Assembly: GCF_040546765.1 (NCBI RefSeq)
Contig: NZ_JBEPOK010000001.1
Span: 3,534,001 to 3,598,000 of the forward strand
Reading direction: 5' to 3'
Source: Arthrobacter sp. OAP107
GTDB taxonomy: Bacteria; Actinomycetota; Actinomycetes; Actinomycetales; Micrococcaceae
Length of the DNA: 64,000 nucleotides
Both the position numbers and the translations under genes were made by a program. The notes beneath the pieces are model-generated. The model made no database searches. It was not told where the DNA came from and saw nothing but the letters and a program-made list of their open reading frames with translations. Positions 1 to 6,791 of this stretch are shown here, piece after piece (position 1 is the first letter of the stretch; every line of letters begins with the position of its first letter).

Positions 1-527
1 TGCGCCGGATGCGCGGCGTCGAAACAGATGGCCAGTGCGATCTTCCAGCCGTCAACGTCCAGCAGGAGCGGCTCCTGGCGTGCTTGGTAGCCTGGCCCTG
101 CTTCGAACAGTGACTGCTCGTCGCCGTGAAGGTGCGCCTTGAAGCCGGCCTCTTCCATGCCATTGGGGTGGACGGCGAGGGATGCGAGCCGCGGCGTGCC
201 GTCCCGTTCCCGGAAGGGCGCCCCGACGACGGCAGTGATCCCGGTCCTGCGGCAGATTTCCCGGATGGGGTCCAAGCGATGGTCCCCGGCCGTCACCCAC
301 TGGTCCCCACCGCGCTGGTCCCCACCCCGCTGATCACGACCCCGCTGATTCCCGTGACGAAGCAACCGCAGGTCGTACCCCGTGAGTGAGAGCTCCGGGA
401 ACACCACCAGCCTGGCACCGTGGGAGTCGGCGTCCTCGATGAGGCGCACATGCTCAGGCACATTGGCGTCGATGCCGCCGCCCAGGGCCTCGTACTGGAC
501 GGCGGAAACGGTCAGCGGTGCGGTCAC
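1..527 (-). CDS. Carbon-nitrogen hydrolase (nitrilase superfamily), 3' end off the window
   Basis: Partial gene; about 175 residues are visible before the window edge. The GTG start at 527 follows AGGA with a 7-nt spacer. The visible N-terminus opens with a short beta strand and then VVFPELSLTGY, the nitrilase-fold segment carrying the catalytic Glu. Later KAHLHGDEQSLFEAG supplies the catalytic Lys region, and the fragment ends at IALAICFDAAHP, where the nucleophile Cys is expected (LAICFD). The family hydrolyses amides or nitriles with a Glu-Lys-Cys triad; the substrate cannot be told. Odd: residues 56-75 or so hold an imperfect repeat of QRGGD encoded by 15-nt DNA repeats, inserted just after the first catalytic motif. 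It starts 9 nt after the stop of the upstream small gene, so both are probably co-transcribed. Confidence 0.82.
   Translation of the reverse strand, partial: MTAPLTVSAVQYEALGGGIDANVPEHVRLIEDADSHGARLVVFPELSLTGYDLRLLRHGNQRGRDQRGGDQRGGDQWVTAGDHRLDPIREICRRTGITAVVGAPFRERDGTPRLASLAVHPNGMEEAGFKAHLHGDEQSLFEAGPGYQARQEPLLLDVDGWKIALAICFDAAHPA
301..360. repeat. In-frame 15-bp tandem repeat inside the C-N hydrolase gene
   Basis: Four adjacent 15-bp units (301-315, 316-330, 331-345, 346-360) share the pattern tggtccccaccgcgc, the first two nearly identical and the last two degenerate. On the minus strand they encode repeats of Asp-Gln-Arg-Gly-Gly. The unit is a multiple of three, so copy-number change would keep the frame. 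Confidence 0.7.
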
Positions 528-536
528 GAGCCCATC

Positions 537-962
537 CTAGGCGGGGTCTGCTCCCGAGCAGTAGCGCTTTACCGCAGCCTCCCGCAACGATTCGGCCCAC
601 AGCGCGAGGCGCTGAGCGGCGCGGACGTAATGGAAAAGTTCAGTGGGCGTTAGCGCATCGACGTCCGTTTCGGACAGCCTGCGGGCAAGCTCGGCCCCGG
701 GAGCCTGGTCGGAGAGGGTAACGCCTTCCCGGACCCACTGGACATCCTCGGCAGGCTCCCCCGCCACGAGCTGCCGGAAAAGGAAGTCCACCACGCCTGG
801 GCTCATCGCCTTCAAAGGATCACCTTTTGGCGGGTCGGACCTGGGCGGATGCGTCCCATGCAAGTCAGACCTGCGCCCACCAGTCCCGCGCGGATCAGCC
901 CTGGTTGCCTGGGTCAGCCCTTCCAGCTGGCGGCCCGGCGAACTCCCCGATGACTTCTTCAT
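537..962 (-). CDS. Small protein with a DUF222-like N-terminal segment
   Basis: 141 residues from ATG at 962. The C-terminal half (PGAELARRLSETDVDAL, then an amphipathic stretch FHYVRAAQRLALWAESL) resembles the N-terminal helices of DUF222 proteins, the 13E12-type family usually followed by an HNH nuclease. The nuclease part is absent, so this is either a remnant or a stand-alone helical protein. I would not assign a function. An in-frame TTG start at 998 is rejected because it would overlap the promoter and SOS-like box; ATG at 806 (MSPGVVDFLFRQL) with GAAGG before it is an alternative shorter start. Residues 1-50 are poorly ordered and Arg/Gly/Pro-rich. Known biology: several REP13E12 genes in M. 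tuberculosis are LexA-controlled, which fits the box upstream. Confidence 0.55.
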   Translation of the reverse strand: MKKSSGSSPGRQLEGLTQATRADPRGTGGRRSDLHGTHPPRSDPPKGDPLKAMSPGVVDFLFRQLVAGEPAEDVQWVREGVTLSDQAPGAELARRLSETDVDALTPTELFHYVRAAQRLALWAESLREAAVKRYCSGADPA

Positions 963-969
963 GCCCGCA

Positions 970-998
970 ATACTATTCGAACATATATTCGAATACAA
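970..998 (-). promoter_or_regulatory. Putative leaderless promoter with LexA (SOS) box in the spacer
   Basis: On the minus strand a -35-like TTGTAT (993-998) and a -10-like TAGTAT (970-975) are 17 nt apart. The spacer contains the near-perfect palindrome ATTCGAATATATGTTCGAAT (975-994), with one mismatched pair. Its core differs by one base from the Gram-positive/mycobacterial SOS box TCGAAC-N4-GTTCGA. The -10 lies 7 nt from the ATG at 962, which would make the transcript leaderless. LexA bound here would block RNA polymerase directly. Confidence 0.55.
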
Positions 999-1003
999 GG
1001 TCA

Positions 1004-1043
1004 GCCCGGAGTCATCCTGAATGGCCCGGACTCATCCTGAATG
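1004..1043. repeat. 20-bp tandem duplication upstream of the SOS-box promoter
   Basis: Two adjacent 20-bp copies (1004-1023 and 1024-1043) of gcccgga(g/c)tcatcctgaatg differ at one base. They lie in the 296-bp gap between two divergent genes (963-1258). I see no other clear element in that gap apart from the SOS-type promoter at its left end. Confidence 0.75.
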
Positions 1044-1258
1044 AGGGGTACGACAAAGCGCACCATCACGTGTTCCTGAGGCGGGCCCGGCCGCTGATCG
1101 AAGACCCTGGGTATCGGGATGAGCCCCGAGCTCGAGCGGACACGGCCGTTCGGCAACGGCGTGTTTTTGCTTCATTACTCGGGCGGCCGTGGCCAGGGGC
1201 CCGGAGACAGAGGTTCACGAAAATCAGTGCGCCATGGCTGATATGAGACGATCACACC

Positions 1259-2494
1259 ATGACCTCGCGGAGCACGGCTGCATCTTCCAAGACAGCGAAG
1301 GGGCCGGCTACAGGCGTCCGACTGGCGGGCGTCGACGCTGCCCGCGGCCTGGCCCTCCTGGGCATGATGGCCACCCACCTGCTCCCGACCTTCGAGCCCA
1401 ATGCCGCGCTGACCCCGACCTGGGTGGGCCTGACGTTCTCCGGCCGCGCCGCTGCCCTGTTTGCCGTGCTCGCGGGAATCGGTCTCGCCCTGTCCACCGG
1501 CAAGCAGCAGCCGCTTTACGGACCTGCGCTGACGGCGGCACGGCGGGGCATCGCAATGCGCGCCCTGGTGATCGTCGTCGTCGGGCTCGCGCTCGGCGGT
1601 CTTGACGTCAACATCGCGGTGATCCTGGTGCATTACGCCGTGCTGTTCCTGTGCATCCTGCCGTTCATAGGCCTGCGGCTGAAGGCCCTGTGCGCGTGGG
1701 CAGCAGGCTGGCTCCTGCTTTCCCCGGTCATTGCGTTCCTGCTGCGGCCGTGGCTCATGGCCGCAGATCCCCCGCTGCAGCTCAACCACAATCCAGGGTG
1801 GGAGGACATCACCACCCCGGGCCAGTTGCTCGGCGACCTGTTCCTGACCGGCTACTACCCGGTGTTCCAGTGGATTTCGTATCTGCTGGTGGGCCTCATC
1901 ATTGGCAGACTCGCGCTGACCACGGCGTTTGTTCCCGTCTTGCTGCTGCTCGGCGGCACTGTGGTGGCCGCATTTTCCAAGGTCCTGGGCACGGCGGCCA
2001 TGGAGCAGTGGGGTGGCCGCGCCGCGCTGCAGGACATCCTGACGGACCCCAACTATCCACTGGACAGCCTCCTGCAGGTCAATCTGGCCGGCGTCCGGCA
2101 GGAGGGATCGTGGTGGTGGCTGGCCAGCAGTGCGCCCCATTCCGGAACCACACTGGATCTGCTGCATACCAGCGGCGTGGCGGCCGCCGTCGTCGGGCTT
2201 TGCCTTCTGGTGGGCAGGCTGGGGCAGTGGCTGGCTCTGGACCTGCTGCTTCCGCTGCGCGGACCGGGCGCCATGACGCTGACGCTGTACACAGCCCACG
2301 TGTGCGTTGTGGCGTCATTCCACCTCAAGCCGTTGCCCGTAGGGTGGACCGAGGACGGGATGTACTTCGCGCACGCGGCGCTGGCCGTGGTGATCGGGAT
2401 GATCTTTGTAATCCTGAAATGGCGAGGTCCGCTGGAGTGGCTCGGGCACGCCGCCAACCAGGTGGGCCGGCACCAGCCGGCAAAAGTCCGCTAA
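1259..2494 (+). CDS. Multi-pass membrane protein, DUF418/HGSNAT-like acyltransferase family
   Basis: 411 residues with about nine to ten hydrophobic segments. The N-terminus carries RLAGVDAARGLALLGMMATH, which matches the xGxDxxRGxAxxGm signature of DUF418 and heparan-alpha-glucosaminide N-acetyltransferase-like (DUF1624) membrane proteins. Members are thought to move acyl groups across or at the membrane, but few have a proven substrate. A large extracytoplasmic loop sits around residues 165-190 and 260-285. The ATG at 1259 is taken as the start. It faces the TPR gene tail-to-tail and shows no operon partner. Confidence 0.7.
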   Translation: MTSRSTAASSKTAKGPATGVRLAGVDAARGLALLGMMATHLLPTFEPNAALTPTWVGLTFSGRAAALFAVLAGIGLALSTGKQQPLYGPALTAARRGIAMRALVIVVVGLALGGLDVNIAVILVHYAVLFLCILPFIGLRLKALCAWAAGWLLLSPVIAFLLRPWLMAADPPLQLNHNPGWEDITTPGQLLGDLFLTGYYPVFQWISYLLVGLIIGRLALTTAFVPVLLLLGGTVVAAFSKVLGTAAMEQWGGRAALQDILTDPNYPLDSLLQVNLAGVRQEGSWWWLASSAPHSGTTLDLLHTSGVAAAVVGLCLLVGRLGQWLALDLLLPLRGPGAMTLTLYTAHVCVVASFHLKPLPVGWTEDGMYFAHAALAVVIGMIFVILKWRGPLEWLGHAANQVGRHQPAKVR

Positions 2495-2580
2495 CCGGCC
2501 GCGCCCGCCCAGGCGGACTGCTTACCTCGCTGGTCGGCGCCAGCCCGGTGGCTGCGAGCCCTTTTAGCAGGCACAGCGTC

Positions 2581-3069
2581 TTAGCGGGCCACAGCGTCGC
2601 CGGAGGCGCGGAAGAGCCGCACCGCATCGCGCATGGAGGAACGTGCCCGCTTCCGGTCACCCGAGGCGTCGTAGGCGCAGCTGAGCCGGAACCAGGACCG
2701 CCAGTCCTCCGGCGCGGCTTCGGTTTCGGCCCGGTACTTCTCAAACTCCTGGTCCGCGGCAGCCCGGATAATCCGGCCGGCGGGGGTGCGCGGCAGATTG
2801 TCCTCCGGCAGGCCGCCTTCGGCCTCAAGAACCCGGGCCATTTGTTCGGTCCGGGCGCCGAAGAGGAGTTCCCGGATCATCGCCCAGGCGCCGATCATCG
2901 GCAGAACGAGGTACGCCGCGCCGATGGCCTTGGCCACCGGCTCGGCGTCCGTCAGCAGCAGGACGGAGCGCTGGAAGGACACCACGAGGTAGAAGACCAG
3001 CAGGAGCGTAACCGCGCCCACCCAGATCTTGGTGCGGTTAGTCCTCAGCCAGCCAAAGAGCGGTTTCAC
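2581..3069 (-). CDS. Membrane-anchored TPR-like protein
   Basis: 162 residues from GTG at 3069, 4 nt after the dapB stop, so translationally linked to dapB. Two membrane segments are visible near residues 15-35 and 50-70 (WVGAVTLLLVFYLVVSF and AIGAAYLVLPMIGAWAMI). The C-terminus (DWRSWFRLSCAYDASGDRKRA) has the spacing of one or two tetratricopeptide repeats, a protein-interaction fold. An upstream in-frame start would overlap dapB by about 80 nt and is rejected. The function is unknown; it is a conserved companion of dapB in Arthrobacter-type genomes as far as I recall. Confidence 0.7.
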   Translation of the reverse strand: MKPLFGWLRTNRTKIWVGAVTLLLVFYLVVSFQRSVLLLTDAEPVAKAIGAAYLVLPMIGAWAMIRELLFGARTEQMARVLEAEGGLPEDNLPRTPAGRIIRAAADQEFEKYRAETEAAPEDWRSWFRLSCAYDASGDRKRARSSMRDAVRLFRASGDAVAR

Positions 3070-3073
3070 GGCG

Positions 3074-3832
3074 TTACAGCCCCAGGTCCAGGTAGCCGTC
3101 CAGGCCGACGGTGAGCCCCGGGTGCGCTGCGACGTTCCGCACGCCCAGGAGCACACCGGGCATGAACGAAGCCCGGTCGAAGGAATCGTGACGGAGCGTC
3201 AACTGCTCCCCCGGGCCGCCGAGCAGGACTTCCTGATGCGCCACGAGCCCGCGGAGCCGGACGCTGTGCACGCGCACGCCGTCCACCTCACAGCCGCGGG
3301 CGCCGGCCAGTTCTGTGGTGGTGGCGTCGGGGCTGGGGCCGATGCCGGCCGCCTCGCGTTCGGCAGCCACCAGCTGGGCGGTGCGCACGGCGGTACCCGA
3401 CGGCGCGTCCACCTTGTCCGGGTGGTGGAGCTCGATGATCTCCACGGATTCGAAGTACTTGGATGCCTTCGCGGCAAATGCAGACGTGAGCACGGAGCCG
3501 AGGGCGAAGTTGGGTGCAATCAGCACACCGACTTCAGGGTGGCCGGCCAGCAGGGTCTCCAGCGACTCCAGCCTGCCCAGGTCCCAGCCAGTGGTGCCAA
3601 CCACGGCGTGCATGCCGTTTTCGACGGCGAAGCGCACGTTCTCCTCGGTGCTCTCCGGAACGGTGAGGTCCACGACGTACCGGGCACCCGATTCGAGCAG
3701 GGAATCGAGGGAGTCACCGCGTCCCAGCGCGGCGACGAGCTTCATGTCGGGTGCGGCCTCCACAGCTTTGACGGCCTCGGCGCCCATGCGCCCGTTTGCG
3801 CCCAGAACGGCGACAGGAAGTTGTTGGGTCAT
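3074..3832 (-). CDS. dapB: 4-hydroxy-tetrahydrodipicolinate reductase
   Basis: 252 residues, normal length for DapB. It performs the NAD(P)H-dependent reduction of 4-hydroxy-tetrahydrodipicolinate in lysine and diaminopimelate synthesis, in the cytoplasm. Seen: the dinucleotide-binding motif GANGRMG at 11-17, GTTGWD at 79-84, NFALGSV near 108-114, and the catalytic/substrate segment ELHHPDKVDAPSGTA at 134-148 (His pair 136-137, Lys140). ATG at 3832 is clear. It is first in a two-gene unit with the TPR-like protein. In many actinobacteria dapB lies near pnp and the M16 peptidase; here the molybdenum cofactor cluster separates them. Confidence 0.95.
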   Translation of the reverse strand: MTQQLPVAVLGANGRMGAEAVKAVEAAPDMKLVAALGRGDSLDSLLESGARYVVDLTVPESTEENVRFAVENGMHAVVGTTGWDLGRLESLETLLAGHPEVGVLIAPNFALGSVLTSAFAAKASKYFESVEIIELHHPDKVDAPSGTAVRTAQLVAAEREAAGIGPSPDATTTELAGARGCEVDGVRVHSVRLRGLVAHQEVLLGGPGEQLTLRHDSFDRASFMPGVLLGVRNVAAHPGLTVGLDGYLDLGL

Positions 3833-3937
3833 GGATTCAACACTACCGTTCGGGTGGCTGGCGGACGGAACCGGAGCGCATGCGTTACCTCACGCCGGGA
3901 CGCGGTATCGCCTGCCCATAGTCCGCGGTGCTGCTGG

Positions 3938-4006
3938 TCCCCTATTCCCGGGCGCTGACGTCCCCTATTCCCCGGCGCTGACGTTCCTTATTCCCCGGCC
4001 CCGACC
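3938..4006. repeat. 23-bp tandem repeat at the 3' end of moaE
   Basis: Three adjacent 23-bp units (3938-3960, 3961-3983, 3984-4006). The first two differ at one position and the third is more diverged; the unit begins tcccctattccccggcgctg. The third unit contains the moaE stop codon and last codons, so the array looks like a duplication of the gene's 3' end into the moaE-dapB gap. Confidence 0.8.
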
Positions 4007-4473
4007 CATTCGACCGTGCCGTCGCTGAAGAACTGTTCCTTCCAGATCGGCACCTGCGCCTTGACCCGGTCCACGAGCTCCGAGCACACGGCGAAGGCCT
4101 GCCCGCGGTGTGCGGCCGATACCGCGCAGACGAGGGCAGGGTCGCCGATTTCCAGCGGACCCACCCGGTGCGCGACCCAGATCCGGACGGGCGGAGCCGC
4201 GGCGCCATCAGCGGACCCGTCGGCTCCGGCCGCCTCGGCCTGTTCGGCAATCAGCTGCGCCACGACGTCGTCCAGCACCTTCCGGGCCGTGGGATGGGCG
4301 CTGTAGCTGAGCCGGTCCACCGGCTTGCCGCCGTCGTGGTTCCGGACCACGCCGCTGAAGCTGACCACAGCCCCTGCGGTCTCCGACTCCACGGCGGCGA
4401 TGGCCTTGTCCACGGAGATGGGTTCGGTGCTGAGCACCGCGGTTACTACTTCGAACGATGCCTCAGTGGCCAT
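3988..4473 (-). CDS. moaE: Molybdopterin synthase catalytic subunit
   Basis: 161 residues. MoaE, with thiocarboxylated MoaD, inserts the dithiolene sulfurs into cyclic pyranopterin monophosphate. Seen: the family landmarks SGVVRNHDGG (40-49), AHRVG (101-105), AAHRG (120-124) and PIWKEQ (142-147) with its active-site Lys. An Ala/Gly-rich insertion at 81-95 is a loop not needed for the fold. The ATG at 4473 lies inside the 3' end of the mogA/moaB gene (11-nt overlap), so the genes are translationally coupled. The matching small subunit moaD is 5 kb away on the other strand, next to moaA. Confidence 0.94.
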   Translation of the reverse strand: MATEASFEVVTAVLSTEPISVDKAIAAVESETAGAVVSFSGVVRNHDGGKPVDRLSYSAHPTARKVLDDVVAQLIAEQAEAAGADGSADGAAAPPVRIWVAHRVGPLEIGDPALVCAVSAAHRGQAFAVCSELVDRVKAQVPIWKEQFFSDGTVEWVGAGE

Positions 4474-5020
4474 GTCCGCCCTCCAACTGGTCGCACAGGT
4501 GCCCGATCACCGGGTCCAGGACGGACAGGCCGTCCATGACCCCCTTGGGTGATCCGGGCAGGTTGATGATGAACGTCCGGCCGGCCGAACCGGCATGTCC
4601 GCGGCTCAGCATGGCATGCGGCGTCTTCGCCGTTCCGAACTGGCGGATACCCTCCATGATGCCGGGGATCTCGCGGTCCAGCAGCGGCAGCGTCATTTCC
4701 GGCGTACGGTCGTCCGGGCTCAGTCCGGTGCCCCCGCTGGTGATGACGACGGCGGGATCCTGGGTCAGGAGCGCGCGGATCGCCGCGCCCACCGGCTCAC
4801 CATCGGGCACCACCATCACCGGATACGGCACGAAGCCGTGTTCGGTGAGCCAGTCGGTGATGACCGGACCGGTCTCGTCCTGATAGACGCCGGAGGCAGC
4901 GCGTGTAGAGGCAATCACGACGCCTGCCTTGCGGCCCTGCACCTCGCCGTGGACGTGCGCGCCGCCGGCTCCGGGGTCAGTCGACATCGAAGCGGGGGTC
5001 TTGGAATCAGCAGTGCTCAC
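4463..5020 (-). CDS. mogA: Molybdopterin adenylyltransferase, MogA/MoaB family
   Basis: 185 residues. It adenylylates molybdopterin before metal insertion. Seen: the MPT-binding motif TSGGTGLSPDDRTPE (94-108) and NLPGSPKG (153-160), with the usual Rossmann-like MoCF fold starting near residue 30. The first 30 residues are a non-conserved, His/Gly-containing tail. GTG at 5020 overlaps the moaC stop as GTGA. Naming as mogA or moaB is a matter of convention in actinobacteria; the motifs do not decide it. Confidence 0.9.
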   Translation of the reverse strand: MSTADSKTPASMSTDPGAGGAHVHGEVQGRKAGVVIASTRAASGVYQDETGPVITDWLTEHGFVPYPVMVVPDGEPVGAAIRALLTQDPAVVITSGGTGLSPDDRTPEMTLPLLDREIPGIMEGIRQFGTAKTPHAMLSRGHAGSAGRTFIINLPGSPKGVMDGLSVLDPVIGHLCDQLEGGHGH

Positions 5021-5511
5021 AGTGCCCAGTCCCCGCTCTTGCCGCCGCTCTTGGCCAGGACCTTGATGTCTGTAAGGATGGCGTGCTTGTCCACGGCCTT
5101 GATCATGTCATATACGCTCAGCGCCGCCACGGAAGCGGCCGTCAGGGCCTCCATTTCGACGCCGGTCACACCGCGGGTCTTGACCGTGGCCAGGATGTCC
5201 ACGGCCTCGGGGCCAAGTTCGAAGTCGACGGTCACCTTCGAAATGGGGAGCGGATGGCACAGCGGGATCAGCTCAGGCGTTTTCTTGGCGGCCATGATCC
5301 CGGCAACACGGGCCACGGCCAGGGCGTCTCCCTTGGGCAGGCCGCCGGTGCCCAGCAGCGCCAGGACCTCGGCGGTGCTGCGCACCGTCGCCGTGGCGGT
5401 GGCCTCGCGGGTGGTTTCCGGTTTTCCTGACACGTCCACCATCTGGGCCGTGCCATCGCGGCGCAGGTGGGTCAGGGCGCGGTTGTCATTTTCTGCAGTC
5501 ACAACATCCAT
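5017..5511 (-). CDS. moaC: Cyclic pyranopterin monophosphate synthase
   Basis: 164 residues. MoaC converts the 3',8-cyclo-GTP made by MoaA into cyclic pyranopterin monophosphate. Seen: MVDVSGK (24-30), KKTPELIPLCHPL (76-88), GVEMEALTA (117-125) and YDMIKAVDK (134-142), which hold the expected Lys, His and Asp active-site residues. It overlaps moeA by 13 nt upstream and mogA by 4 nt downstream, so moeA-moaC-mogA-moaE form one tightly coupled unit. Confidence 0.95.
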   Translation of the reverse strand: MDVVTAENDNRALTHLRRDGTAQMVDVSGKPETTREATATATVRSTAEVLALLGTGGLPKGDALAVARVAGIMAAKKTPELIPLCHPLPISKVTVDFELGPEAVDILATVKTRGVTGVEMEALTAASVAALSVYDMIKAVDKHAILTDIKVLAKSGGKSGDWAL

Positions 5512-6773
5512 ACTTCCACCTCGGCGCCCTCGTCGAGAGCAGCGGTGCCAGCGGGCACGTGCACCAGGGCGTTCGAGTGGGCCAGCGCCTGGACCAGGTG
5601 CGAACTTTCGCCGCCCTGCAGCCGGACAGTGCCATCAGCCTGGAAGGACCCGCGCCGGACCTGGTGCTTGCCGGCCGGAGAGGTCAGGGACTGGGCCAGC
5701 CGGGCACGGACCGCGGGCCGGGGCGCGGGCGCCCCGAACAGTTCGCCCAGCACCGGACGGAGGAACATTTCAAAGGAGACGAGGCAGCTGACGGGGTTCC
5801 CCGGAAACGCAAGGAGGGGGACGCCGTCGAACGTTCCCAGCCCCTGGGGCCCGCCGGGCTGCATGGCGACGTGCTGGAACGCGACCTCCTGGCCGTCCAT
5901 GGCCTGCCGCACCACCTCGTACGCGCCCTTGCTCACTCCCCCCGTGGTGACGATCAGGTCCACTGCGGACGTGTGGGTTCGCAGCAGCGTCCGCAGATCT
6001 TCCGGGTTGTCGGCGGAAATCCCTGCCCTGGTCACGGCAAGTCCCGCCTGCCGGAGGGAGGACTCCAGGAGGGTGCCGTTAGCGTCGTAGATCTTGCCGC
6101 CACCCAGCGGCTTCCCGGGTTCCACCACTTCATCGCCGGTCGTGACCAGCAGGACCGAAAGCTGCTTGTGGACCAGGACGTCCGGCAACCCGAGCGCTGC
6201 GAGCAGGCCCAGCTGTGCCGGCCCCAGGCAGGTGCCGGCCGCGAGGGCCTGCCGGCCGGCCCCGATGTCGCTTCCGGCGGCGCGGATGAACGTGCCGGCA
6301 GCCGTGGCCGGCAGCCTCACCTCAGCTTCTTCCCCCGGGGCCGGAAAGAGGGAGGGGACAGCCTGTTCAACGGGAACGACGGCGTCCGCCCCGTCGGGCA
6401 CCATGGCACCGGTCATGATGGGGACAGCGGTGCCGGGCTGCAGGGGTGCGGGCTGTGCGCCCGCCGGAACCGGAGCCGCCACGCGCAGGTTCGCGCCGCC
6501 GTCGGGCACGTCGGTGGAGCGGATGGCAAAGCCATCCATTTGGGAGTTCGGAAACGGCGGCAGGCTCAACGGAGCGGTGACGTCCTCGGCGAGCCCGCGG
6601 CCCAGCGCCTGGACCAGCGGAAGCTTTTCGGTCCGCTCCGGGGACAACAGCGGTTCGAGGAGCTCCCTGACCGCCTGCCGGTGATCCGCGACGCTCCGGT
6701 GTTCGCCGTGGTGGTGCTTGCCCTCATCGTGCTGGCTGCGCTGATGGGTGCTGTGCTCCTGGGGGCTGTGCAT
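5499..6773 (-). CDS. moeA: Molybdopterin molybdenumtransferase
   Basis: 424 residues. MoeA inserts molybdate into adenylylated molybdopterin. Seen: PPFPNSQMDGFAI (72-84), PIMTGAMVPDGADAVV (118-133), a TTGDEVV segment, the MoCF-domain TTGGVS, and LLAFPGNPVSC near residue 330, in family order. Odd: the first 32 residues are rich in His (about ten, including HHHGEH), which could bind metal; this tail precedes the conserved helix. ATG at 6773 gives this tail; a later GTG or TTG cannot be excluded. The gene starts 18 nt after the oxidoreductase stop. Confidence 0.94.
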   Translation of the reverse strand: MHSPQEHSTHQRSQHDEGKHHHGEHRSVADHRQAVRELLEPLLSPERTEKLPLVQALGRGLAEDVTAPLSLPPFPNSQMDGFAIRSTDVPDGGANLRVAAPVPAGAQPAPLQPGTAVPIMTGAMVPDGADAVVPVEQAVPSLFPAPGEEAEVRLPATAAGTFIRAAGSDIGAGRQALAAGTCLGPAQLGLLAALGLPDVLVHKQLSVLLVTTGDEVVEPGKPLGGGKIYDANGTLLESSLRQAGLAVTRAGISADNPEDLRTLLRTHTSAVDLIVTTGGVSKGAYEVVRQAMDGQEVAFQHVAMQPGGPQGLGTFDGVPLLAFPGNPVSCLVSFEMFLRPVLGELFGAPAPRPAVRARLAQSLTSPAGKHQVRRGSFQADGTVRLQGGESSHLVQALAHSNALVHVPAGTAALDEGAEVEVWML

Positions 6774-6791
6774 GGTCCGGCCTTTGGTGGG

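Noticed and set aside
1651..3114. Long plus-strand open frame in another frame of the acyltransferase gene, running to dapB
   Set aside because: Composition is high in Gly/Arg/Ala/Pro without family motifs; typical of GC-rich shadow frames over real genes.
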